A stretch of 18,284 nt of DNA from Thalassiosira profunda. Lineage: Eukaryota > Bacillariophyta > Thalassiosirophyceae > Thalassiosirales > Thalassiosiraceae. Under the pieces are notes generated by a model. The model had not been told where the DNA came from, made no database searches, and was given only the letters and a program-made list of their open reading frames with translations. This document shows positions 8,399 to 17,000 of this stretch, one piece after another. The stretch covers positions 1 through 18,284 of the forward strand of contig JALLAP010000757.1 of the NCBI GenBank assembly GCA_036939355.1, read 5' to 3'. Positions within the stretch are counted from its first letter, which is position 1; each line of letters opens with the position of its first letter. Made by a program: the position numbers and the translations under genes.

Positions 8399-8703
8399 AA
8401 CGTGTGTGCCCTCGCCTTGGTTCACCTCACCTCCATCACAGCCAAATTTGGGGGGCACGCCCTGCAGTCCCCGTGGCGTACTTGCTCACCTCTCATTTCT
8501 CAGGCACAGATGGTGCACAAGGGGGCGTTGCAACGTAAATTTAGGGCGCAGGATCCGCCAAATCGCCACGCGGAAGTGCGTGTTTTTTGTTGAAGAAGCT
8601 TTTCCTCCCGCCTCCGCCTCCGCTCCTCCGCTCATTATTGCAGCAAAGGCAGGGAAGGGCAGCATCAACCGCGGCGCTACATCCCAGCAGCACGCTTGCA
8701 AGC
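8399..8703. promoter_or_regulatory. Divergent intergenic region upstream of ispG
   Basis: About 305 bp separate the ATG of the small minus-strand gene (8398) from the ispG ATG (8704), so both promoters must lie here or overlap. The ispG frame stays open upstream to about 8587 but without an ATG, so that stretch is best read as 5' untranslated leader. I see no clear TATA box or named operator. Confidence 0.35.
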
Positions 8704-11053
8704 ATGGTGCGCATCTCCCCCTACGCCGTGGCGGCGGCCCTCGCCCTCGCCACCAATGTGAACGCGTTCATGACCCCCTCGCCTCGGGGTGCCTCGACGG
8801 CCCTGCGCATGGCCGACATCGCCCTCCCCACCACCGCGCAGGACATCCTCTGGACGCCCTCGTGGAAGACGGGCGAGCGCGACGAGACGGTCGGCGAGCT
8901 GGGCAAGTACTGCGAGGACCTCTACGAGGTCTCCCGCCGCAAGACGCGGACGGTCACGTGCGGTCCCATCAAGTTTGGCTCGGACCATCCGATCGTGCGG
9001 CAGACCATGGCCACCACGGACACGGCCAACGTGGACGCGTCCATCGAGCAGATCATCCGGTGCGCCGACAAGGGCTTCGATCTGGTGCGGATCACGGTCC
9101 AGGGGAAGCGGGAGGCGAACGCCGCCGCGCAGATTCGCGAGGGCCTCAACAAGCGGGGGTACACCATTCCCCTGTGCGCGGACATGCACTTCCAGCCCGT
9201 CGTGGCGCAGCTCGTCGCGGACGCCGTGGAGAAGATCCGGATCAACCCTGGGAACTTTGCGGACGGCCGCAAGGACTTTGAGGAGAAGGTGTACGAGAGC
9301 GAGGCCGACTACGTCCAGGAACGGGAGTACCTCGTCGAGGCGATGCTGCCGCTCGTGCAAAAATGCAAGGATCTGAATCGGTGCATGCGCATCGGGACCA
9401 ACCACGGCAGCTTGAGCTCCCGCGTGCTGTCGTATTATGGGGATACTCCCCGCGGCATGGTCGAGAGCGCGATCGAGTTTGCCGACATCTGCCGCAGCCA
9501 GGATTACCACAACTTCGTCTTCAGCATGAAGGCGTCGAATCCGCTGGTGATGGTGCAGTCCTACCGGCTGCTGGCGAGCGAGATGTACCGCCTCGATTGG
9601 GATTATCCCCTCCATTTGGGTGTCACGGAGGCCGGCGAGGGAGAGGATGGCCGCATGAAGAGCGCCGTTGGTATTGGCACTCTTCTGGCGGATGGACTGG
9701 GAGACACCGTGCGGGTGAGTTTGACGGAGGATCCAGAGTTCGAGTACGAGCCGTGCAACCGCTTGGCGGAGATGGCCGAGGCGCGGTGGGCGGCGTCCAA
9801 CCCCGACGCCCAGGCCCGTCAGAAGGCCGTGAAGAATTACGTGGACACGCGGGACGTGACCACTTACGATCGCCGGATTGGCAAGCTCCCCGAGAAGAAG
9901 GAGAGCGAGAAGGTCGACGTCAGCCTGTTTTTGAACCCCAACGGTTCCGTCATCTCGACGGTCCTGCCCAAGATGCTCTCGGCGGACAGCGCCCCGTACC
10001 TGTACAAGGAATTGGGTTTCAAGACCGCTGTGGGCATGCCATTCAAGGACATCGCCACGAGCGACAGCATCTTCATGCGGACGCTTCCGCCGGCCGACGA
10101 CGCTGATCGCCGGACGGCACTGCGAAGGATGATGGAGGTTGGAACGGGGGTGATTGTTCCGGCAGAGGAATTGGAGAAGAACCCGCTGGAGAATGCCGTG
10201 GCCCTTGTGAGCTTGACAGACGCGGTTGCCAATGGTGGAAAGGTGAGAGATTGGCGCTGCAAACATGGGGAATGATTGTGTGCAATTGCTAATTTTGCCA
10301 ATTGCAATTGATAACCCCATTACGCGATGCTAGCTCCCCGAGGGCGCCATCCGCCTCGCTATTGAGATTGACGGCAGCGAGGACGACGACACCATCGCCA
10401 AGGTCAAATCCCTCGACCCCACCATGGTCTTCATCAGCATCGATCCCGCCCTCTCCCAACTCCACGCCGCCCGCCGCATCTTCGAAATCTTCAAGGCCAA
10501 CTCTATCGATGTCCCGGCCATTCACCACTACAAGACCACCGCGGCCGATTCCAACGAGCTCGCTCTGGAGTTGGGCACGAAGGTTGGATCGCTTCTCACG
10601 GACGGCGATGGAGATGGCATCTTGGTCGAGCAGGTTGGCGACGCTAACTTCAGCGTGGAATTCTTGCGGAACACGGGATTCAGCCTCCTCCAGGGATGCC
10701 GCATGCGCAACACTAAGACGGAATTCGTGTCGTGCCCCTCGTGCGGACGGACGCTGTTCGATTTGCAGGAGACCACAGCGTTGATTACGGAGGCGACGGG
10801 ACATTTGCCCGGAGTGACTGTTGCGGTGATGGGATGCATCGTGAACGGGCCCGGGGAGATGGCCGACGCCGACTTTGGATATGTTGGAACGCTGCCCGGC
10901 AAGGTTGATTTGTATTACGGAAAGGAGGTTGTGCGGAAGAACATCCCGAACGAGGAGGCGGTGGATCAGCTGGTGGATTTGATCAAGAGCTACGATATGT
11001 GGAAGGACAAGGAGGAAGAGGAGGCCGAAGAAGAGGTGGCCGTAGCGGCGTAA
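8704..11053 (+). CDS. ispG: IspG/GcpE/HDS, 4-hydroxy-3-methylbut-2-enyl diphosphate synthase, plastid-targeted
   Basis: Two exons, 8704-10242 and 10334-11053, joined in phase 0 across a 91-nt intron (GTGAGA...GCTAG); product 752 aa. The enzyme converts methylerythritol cyclodiphosphate to HMBPP, the next-to-last step of the plastid MEP isoprenoid pathway, using a [4Fe-4S] cluster. Family signatures: GSDHPIVRQTMATTDT in the TIM-barrel domain, FSMKASNPLVMVQSYRLL, then LGVTEAGEGEDGRMKS and GLGDTVRVSLTE. These belong to the long plant/algal form, which has an extra middle domain. Cluster ligands are visible in exon 2: SCPSCGRT (Cys647, Cys650) and MGCIVNGPGE (Cys681, Glu688). The N-terminus (MVRISPYAVAAALALATNVNA, then FMTPSPRG) looks like a signal peptide cut before Phe22 plus a transit peptide, the bipartite pattern of complex red plastids. 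The first ATG in frame is 8704. The acidic C-terminal tail (DKEEEEAEEEVAVAA) is an add-on. The identification is secure. Confidence 0.97.
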
Positions 11054-11161
11054 TATGGCCTTGTGTGTTTGGAACCGCTCTTGGGTAGCCGAAGAAGAAG
11101 GGAATGAAATAATGAATAGGTTCGATTATCCATGCATTGAGTTGCATTGGAAGCAATTGGA
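11054..11161. other. Short convergent 3' spacer between ispG and the rhomboid gene
   Basis: Only 108 bp lie between the two stop codons, so both 3' untranslated regions and polyadenylation sites must be short or overlap. The A-rich run GAATGAAATAATGAATAG near 11100-11117 is the only AT-rich element. No hairpin terminator is expected for these polymerase II genes. Confidence 0.4.
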
Positions 11162-12127
11162 TCACATCTCCTCAGTACTCCGCTGAATGGCTGCTGGTAG
11201 GCCAACCCACTCCTCGTCCTCTTCGATGATGTCCGGTAAGCCAGCTCCTTCGGCAGTAGCATCGCTCGACCCCCAAATTGCATCGAGCTGGATATTGGAG
11301 TTGGCTTCAGCGCCTCGGCCGAATATGCACACCTTGACTGCCTCACACACATTTGCAACAAACAGGGAAATGCTTCCGCATACCCCCAGCACTGCCGATC
11401 GCAGATCTGGATTCTCCCTCGCCGAGAAACTTCCTTCGGGGATCATCACGTATCCCGGTTGCCTCCGTAATGCTCCCAATCCGTCCGACATCTCTTTTTC
11501 CCGAAGATACGTCTCCGAGGGAAAGATTTTATCGAGCACGCCAAAGTATTGCAGGGTCCCCACCAATATCCCCGAGAGATGGCCCAGGAAGCTTATTTGT
11601 GGCATGATGAATTGAAGAGCCACCAACAGCGCCCACGGATACATCTTGCTCGACACGGTAAACACTCCAAAGACGCTCCGGGTCCGGTTCGGGCTCAAGC
11701 TGGACTCCAGCACCGATAGCTGGAAAATCACTCCGCTGAATCCCACGCTGTGTTGCAGCATCATCCGATCGTATCCAAATATTATGTACAACAGCCACGA
11801 AATGAGCATGTAAATTGAGGAAGTCAGCACTATCCCCCAGATTATTGTGATGCCCAGCATCAGCGTCCCAAGCTGACGCTCCAGCGAGCCACCGATGGCC
11901 ATTGTGCTCATCATGTTCATCGCGATGTGCATCAGATTGGCGTGGAACAGAGCACTGGTGACGATTCGGTAGAACTCGTGTTGGTAAAGGACGTCCTTAG
12001 GACACATTGTAAAATGGTGCAGCGGCGGATCGAAGAGGAGTTGGTACGCGTAGGTGAGGACGCATACGCCCATGATGGAGCGGGTGGCGGGGGGTATCGA
12101 CGCGAGCGTCTCCTGGAGACGCGTCAT
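11162..12127 (-). CDS. Rhomboid intramembrane serine protease, RHBDD1/RHBDL4-like
   Basis: Single-exon frame of 321 aa; I chose the ATG at 12127-12125 because the frame upstream has only a GTG. Multi-pass membrane protein. Signatures in order: FHANLMHIAMNMMS (the HxxxN loop/helix 2 motif, Asn71), SLERQLGT, then VGFSGVIFQL with nucleophile Ser131 in GxSG, then FLGHLSGILVG with catalytic His183. The catalytic Ser-His dyad is intact, so this is predicted to be an active protease rather than an iRhom or derlin. Spacing and wording (LER.LGT, GFSGV.F.L, GHL.GILVG) are closest in my reading to eukaryotic RHBDD1/RHBDL4, which acts at the ER in membrane-protein turnover; that location is inferred. A further hydrophobic stretch lies at about residues 244-270 (SAVLGVCGSISLFVANV), and the tail is acidic (IIEEDEEWVGLP). 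It converges on ispG and diverges from the H15 gene. Confidence 0.92.
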   Translation of the reverse strand: MTRLQETLASIPPATRSIMGVCVLTYAYQLLFDPPLHHFTMCPKDVLYQHEFYRIVTSALFHANLMHIAMNMMSTMAIGGSLERQLGTLMLGITIIWGIVLTSSIYMLISWLLYIIFGYDRMMLQHSVGFSGVIFQLSVLESSLSPNRTRSVFGVFTVSSKMYPWALLVALQFIMPQISFLGHLSGILVGTLQYFGVLDKIFPSETYLREKEMSDGLGALRRQPGYVMIPEGSFSARENPDLRSAVLGVCGSISLFVANVCEAVKVCIFGRGAEANSNIQLDAIWGSSDATAEGAGLPDIIEEDEEWVGLPAAIQRSTEEM

Positions 12128-12465
12128 GTTTGTTGATGATGATATGATTCGTCGTTCGAAGTGGTGCACTCAGCGTGTGGCGTCAACTGCAACGGTGCAG
12201 TTGACGGCGTCAAAATGTTGCCGCCAGCGCGTGACAGAAAAAGGGCGGGACAAGTTGATGCTGGAGCTGGAGTGGTGCTGGCGGTGGGCGGATGTTGTAG
12301 CGGCTGGGGGAGCTGGGGAGGCCTGGCCACCATCCAGTGGGGGTGTGGATTTTTGTGGTCGGCGCCGGCGCGGGGAGAAATCTTTTTTCGGCAATGACAC
12401 AACGCCTGCCTCTTCCCCACCCTCTCCCCCCGCTCCCCTCCGCCGCTCAGCCTCCTCCCCATATC
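12128..12465. promoter_or_regulatory. Divergent promoter region between rhomboid and H15 genes
   Basis: 338 bp separate the two ATG codons. The plus-strand H15 frame stays open back to about 12337, with an alternative in-frame ATG at 12394 that would add a Pro-rich 24-residue extension. Just before the preferred ATG is a C-rich run (CCCCACCCTCTCCCCCCGCTCCC), a pyrimidine leader. I see no canonical TATA box. Confidence 0.3.
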
Positions 12466-13161
12466 ATGTCGTACAAAGCTGGAATTGTCGCCGCCATTAC
12501 GGAGATCGACCCCACCGGGGCCTCCTCCGCCGCCATCAAGAATCACATGCAGGCCAAGCTCGCAAAGGACAGGAGGAAATGGCAAAACGGCTCCTATCTC
12601 TCCACCCTGAAGAAAATGGTGGCAGCCGGCGAGCTCGTCCAGACAAAGGGCTTATACACGCTCAGTGCCGAGTACAAAGAGAAGGTCGCTGCACTCCGCA
12701 CCAGGCCCCAGAAGGGTGCGCGCTCGAAAAAGCTTGAAGCCTCAGCCGTGGCCGCCAACGCTGAGCTTCTTGCAAACGAGCTGGCGAAGTACGGCCTCCG
12801 GCGCCGCTCCGATTCCAGGCTATGCGACGCGTTCGTCAACGGGACGACGGACAAAACTGTTGAGGAGGTGGCCCTCGTCATGTGCCGGATGAAATACCTC
12901 CATGAAGGATACTGCGCAAAGTTCAAGAAGCAGATGAGGGGGATTGAAGAGGCCATTGAGGCGGAGACGGAATTCATTGCAAAGCAGTATGCCGATCCGA
13001 TCAGCGGGTTTGAGGGGTATTACAGGGGCATCACCCACGATGCATGCCGTGAGGTGACCGGGGAAGATTCTTTCGGGGACTACCAACGGGGCGTCGCCGA
13101 AAGCTGGAAGGACTTCCCCGCGGAATGGCCCTGGATGAAAGGCAGCTCGGCATCTGACTAA
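12466..13161 (+). CDS. H15 (linker-histone-type winged helix) protein with unknown C-terminal domain
   Basis: Frame of 231 aa from ATG at 12466 to TAA at 13159-13161. Residues 2-72 read as an H15 domain, the DNA-binding winged helix of histone H1/H5: YKAGIVAAITEID (helix 1), SSAAIKNHMQAKL (helix 2), YLSTLKKMVAAGELVQTKG (helix 3 and turn), LYTLS (wing). A short basic linker follows (RTRPQKGARSKKLE). The remaining ~140 residues are not the Lys/Ala/Pro tail of a true H1 but a folded-looking region: LRRRSDSRLCDAFVNGTTDK, ALVMCRMKYLHEGYC, then GIEEAIEAETEFIAK and a Trp-rich end (SWKDFPAEWPWMKG). So it is probably a chromatin or sequence-binding protein with an H15 module, not a canonical linker histone. 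No intron is visible. An in-frame ATG at 12394 is an alternative start. Confidence 0.82.
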   Translation: MSYKAGIVAAITEIDPTGASSAAIKNHMQAKLAKDRRKWQNGSYLSTLKKMVAAGELVQTKGLYTLSAEYKEKVAALRTRPQKGARSKKLEASAVAANAELLANELAKYGLRRRSDSRLCDAFVNGTTDKTVEEVALVMCRMKYLHEGYCAKFKKQMRGIEEAIEAETEFIAKQYADPISGFEGYYRGITHDACREVTGEDSFGDYQRGVAESWKDFPAEWPWMKGSSASD

Positions 13162-13333
13162 ACGTTGGGGAGGTTTCGTATGGAGCAATATTTACGACAC
13201 ATAGGATCGTAGAGGGTATCCGTAGGGACCAGGCTGGTAGCTCGTTCCCCTCAGGATGGAGTGCAGACCATGTGACTACTAGTGTTCGGGGATAGTAAAT
13301 AGCCAGTCGCCAGTCAACAGGTATCTTTTACAT
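13162..13333. other. Convergent 3' spacer
   Basis: 172 bp between the stop of the H15 gene and the stop of the zinc-knuckle gene. It holds no open frame of interest and presumably carries both 3' untranslated regions. Confidence 0.4.
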
Positions 13334-13813
13334 CTACGTTCCCTCGGGGTTGCACCTCCGGACGTGATTGCCGAAGCTCGCGACAGCCGTTTTGCTGCTA
13401 TTGAAGTGGAACTCCCTGGAGCATTTGGGGCAGACGAAGGAGAGTTTGTCTCCACTCTCGGGAGACGTTGGCTTCGCTGCCTCGCGTTTTTTCGCCTTCT
13501 CCCGTGCAGCAGCCCGCTTGGCGCACGCCGTCACGTGGTGGCTGAAGCTCGCCGCGGCCGTCCCGGGGTTTTGATAGTAGAAACTCATGGAGCAATGGGG
13601 ACACGCCATCGTGACGCCGCCCGGGTGCGTGATGGCGTTGGGTTTGGGACTTGCTGCCTTCTTCTTCTTCGGGGGGCTCGCCTTCTTCTTGTCTGCCCCC
13701 TTTTCCTTCGCCTCTTCTTTCTTCTTGGCACAGGCCTTCACGTGGTTGCTAAAGCTGGCCACAGCAGTGCCTGGGCTGAATCGCTTCACTTCAAGGCAAT
13801 GGGGGCACGTCAT
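13334..13813 (-). CDS. Small protein with three CCHC zinc knuckles
   Basis: Frame of 159 aa from ATG at 13813-13811; a GTG start 13 codons upstream is not credible. Three near-identical modules of pattern C-P-x-C-x(17-18)-H-x3-C: CPHC...ASFSNHVKAC, CPHC...ASFSHHVTAC and CPKC...ASFGNHVRRC. The shared core (GTAVASFxNHV-type) shows they arose by internal duplication. Lys/Ala-rich linkers (ADKKKASPPKKKKAASPKP; KRAAAREKAKKREAAKPT) separate them, giving a very basic protein, which suggests nucleic-acid binding. I do not recognise a named family; the spacing differs from the retroviral CX2CX4HX4C knuckle and from C2H2 fingers. The ATG opens directly into the first knuckle, so an upstream coding exon is possible; an acceptor-like CTTTCTCTAGCTCAG lies just upstream in the minus-strand sense. 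Confidence 0.75.
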   Translation of the reverse strand: MTCPHCLEVKRFSPGTAVASFSNHVKACAKKKEEAKEKGADKKKASPPKKKKAASPKPNAITHPGGVTMACPHCSMSFYYQNPGTAAASFSHHVTACAKRAAAREKAKKREAAKPTSPESGDKLSFVCPKCSREFHFNSSKTAVASFGNHVRRCNPEGT

Positions 13814-13870
13814 CTGTATCTTACCCTGACCTACGTTCGCCCACTGGGTCACTTCCTGCTTTTCGCTGCA

Positions 13871-13960
13871 AGTACTGAGCTAGAGAAAGCCCAACGTCAG
13901 CTAGAACTGGTGACCCAAGAGCGCGATGGTGTTATTGCAAGCGCTCGGTTTGAAATGTAG
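13871..13960 (+). pseudogene. Isolated coiled-coil-like coding fragment
   Basis: A plus-strand frame here reads TELEKAQRQLELVTQERDG and continues to FEM before a TAG. It is a convincing heptad pattern with no gene body around it: upstream the frame becomes antisense to the zinc-knuckle gene. An acceptor-like CTGCTTTTCGCTGCAAG immediately precedes it. It may be a stray exon or the end of a displaced gene, next to the telomeric repeat. It could equally be chance. Confidence 0.2.
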
Positions 13961-14036
13961 GCGAATAGCTCTTCTTCGCCGCCGTCTTTGGAACTCGTGA
14001 TCCAGTTCGGTACGAGACACTTTCTCTAATTCCTAT

Positions 14037-14077
14037 CCTAACCCTAACCCTAAACCTTTACCCTACCCTAACCCTAA
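14037..14077. repeat. Interstitial telomeric repeat (CCCTAA/TTAGGG type)
   Basis: About seven imperfect units of CCCTAA, including CCTAACCCTAACCCTAAACC, then a CCCTACCCTAACCCTAA run, with a few off-register bases. Read on the minus strand it is TTAGGG-type, in the same sense as the gene to the right. The array ends one base short of that gene's TAA stop (14079-14081). Since genes lie on both sides, it is not a chromosome end in this assembly. Confidence 0.9.
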
Positions 14078-14078
14078 A

Positions 14079-17000
14079 TTAGAACGTCTCAACTCCATGA
14101 CAGAAGCAGCAAAGAGGGTTGCACCTTCCTCGCTTCAACTCATCGATGAGCACGTCGATGTGATAGTCCACTGCATCAGATGGATCCTTCTTCTTTTCGC
14201 CCCGATGATCCATGTGGATCCCCGACATCCGCGCAGGAATGTGATTCGAGAAGTCCTCGCCGCACTCACATTCCACCCCAAGCTTCTTCAGTAAGTTCAT
14301 GATGACAGTGTTGATGAGCCGTCGCCCACGATTCGTCCCGGCCATGCTCGTCCAGTCAGTCTCCGTGAAGTACGTGACGTCGCTCAGAATCACGCGGAAA
14401 TACTTCCACGCCAAAAACTCCAGCGTCTTCCACGACATCTTCACATCCTTCCCACACCAGAAAGCGCCCCTCGACTTCAACTCGAGAATGAAGCACTTCA
14501 TCTCCCGCAGCTCGAGCGCCTGCGCAGCAGTGCGGTGCTCGACGCCATTGCCAAAGTCGTACGTCAGCTTGGGAACGTACCGCAGATGCTCCTCGTATCC
14601 CGGGATGTCGCCGGTTTCGTGGCAGAAACCGCAAACGAGGCGCGTCTTCAGACTCTCCAAGAGCATGAGAGCGATCGACTCCCTCAGTTGCGAACAAGCA
14701 GTGTCCTTCCACCAAAACTCCAGCAGGTGGTCCATGTGGAAGCCAAACAAGTGTGACCCATTGCAGTACTCCCCGACTTCGCGGCCACAACAGTAGCATT
14801 CGCCGCACAGTCGACGCAAGATGCCATAGACGACATCGCCAAGCATCCTGCGCCAATCTCCAGCATTCCAGCGCCCTTTGAACGTATCGTAGCAACGACG
14901 CTGGTACTTGGTGTTGATGTTGAGCAAGGAATGCAGAATCTCCTCCCCGTCCATCGACGCAAAGCACTCGAATTTGCAGCTCTGGATGAAAGTCAAAAGC
15001 TCGCCCAGGTCTGGCTCCTCGCCTCGCTCCTCGTATCCCTCCTCCAATTCCAACACGTGCTCAAAGAAATCAGCGTGCTGAAACACGGCCTTCCACGTCG
15101 AGTCCAACCCACAGGACTGCGCGGAGCAAGAGAGAGAGAGAGTTAGATGGATGGCGAGTGGAGTTGGATTGAGACAGCACAAAGACTCACGTTGTAATCG
15201 CAGCCCCCTCTGCACGAGCAGGAGCGAGGCGCCGGCTCCGGGTCGCTGCTCTCCATCTCTTCGGCCATGTCCTCCTGGAATTGCTCGAAGGACTCGTCAT
15301 CAACATCAGCAGGAAGGGATGGGTCCAGCGGGTGCGGCGTGTAGCTGTCGGGATCATGCTCAAAGATGCCCAACGAGGGAGAAGAGTCCTGCGCGTCTTC
15401 AAAGTCGCTATGGAGGCGAGCTGCTTCTTCCGCCTCCACTTTCTTCCGGGCTGCCACTTCATTTTGTTTCAGATTCTTGAGCTTGTAAGCGACGGCGGAT
15501 CGGTACGACGCTCTGTCAGCTTGGGCGCAGCCTCTTGGTTTGGCCCAAGCGATAAGATCCGTCTCCGATACGATCTCCGGGCCGGGCTCCTCAAGAGGCA
15601 CGTATCGATTGCTAGCGTCGACGGTCACGAAGACGAAGCCTTCCGCCTTCAATGCATCGAAGATCCTCTGAAACAGCAAGCAGAAAAAGAGTCAGAATGA
15701 AGCGAAGGCAGGGATGGTTTGCAGGCCATTGCTTACCTTGCCAAGGGGTTCGCCTTTTTCGCTATTCCAACCATCATACTCGTCAATCAAGTCAAGGCAC
15801 ACTTGCTCGAAGCGGCAATTTCCAGGAAAGAACTTGTATTGGCTGGAGTGGATCTGCTTTCCGGAAGACTGGAGGATGAAATGGTGGGGTACACGCTGCA
15901 AATCGTCCGAGTCAAACGTTTCTTCGTCGATCCCGTCGCCAGAACTGTCGCCAGAAGCGCCATCATCTTCATTCGACTCGTCGCCGTCGTCTTCGTCGCT
16001 TTCCGAGCGGCCCTCCGCTCCACTACCATCGTCGCTTTCGCTGCTGCCGTCGCTCGACTCGTCGCCAGAGGAGGCGTGATGCTCCGTCTCCAGCAGCAGC
16101 CTCTCGACCACGCCAGCCACGCGAGGAGGCAGCCCAGACAACCCCTGCTTTACAGCCGCGCGAAAGCTTGGATCGTTGAGCTTTTCCTTCAGCACCGCGT
16201 TGCGCATGAATTCGATCAAAGCATCAAAGTTCGGCTCTTCGTGCAACGCCGTCCTCTTGACGGCTTCTTCGCCATTATTGCTCTGATCGTCGCCATCACC
16301 GTCGTCCTGCTGTGAACAAAACGCAAGCACGCCCGCAAGAGAGGTGAGCATTGATAGCGGCGGACAAAACTGACACTTTCGGCGCACCTTCTGTTTCTCG
16401 GGCGTGAAGCCCAACACGCTCCTCTGGTACTCTGTATCCATTGCACGAAAAGCAGCGCCATGCCGTGGCCCTGCAGGAATCTCCTCGCAATCGCTCTCCT
16501 CGGCATCGTCGCTGCCATTGTCGTCTCCCGGCTCCTCGTCCTGTTGTAAGCGACAGTGGTCAGCGGTGAGCATATCACTTTTGTTGACGCATCGCAGCAT
16601 CCATCACGTACCACTTCGATGCTCCTCGTTCTCACCCTACGGGGAGGCGATGCAGCTCCGTTCGACATGCAGCCGTGGGGCGAGGCGCACCCGCAGCACG
16701 TCTTGCACTCGCGGCACGTCGTCCCCCACGCGCCGTTGTCGTCGCTCGTCGACACGTCGCCGGCGTTGCTCTCCTCGGCGACGTCGGCCATCTCGTCCAC
16801 GCCGTCGTCCACGTCCATCTGCGAGCCACCGGTCGTCTCCGTTGCCTCGTCGTCGACGTCCATCTGCGAGGCACCGGTCGTTTCCGACGAGGCATCGCCC
16901 GCCCGTTCATCGAACAGTCGTCTACGCGCGGTCGGCGAACGTTGAGCTGAGAGTAGAAGAATATCAGCGTCCATCCGCACGGCATCGCTCGCCCCTTCAT

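Noticed and set aside
8677..10320. 547-codon minus-strand frame antisense to ispG
   Set aside because: It mirrors the ispG coding sequence, has no recognisable motif and its start is not convincing. It is a GC-driven shadow frame.
11117..11130. GGTTCGATTAT resembling a tRNA T-loop
   Set aside because: No matching T stem, anticodon arm or acceptor stem can be drawn around it.
14037..14077. True chromosome end
   Set aside because: The array is short and degenerate, and coding genes continue on both sides, so it is interstitial in this assembly.
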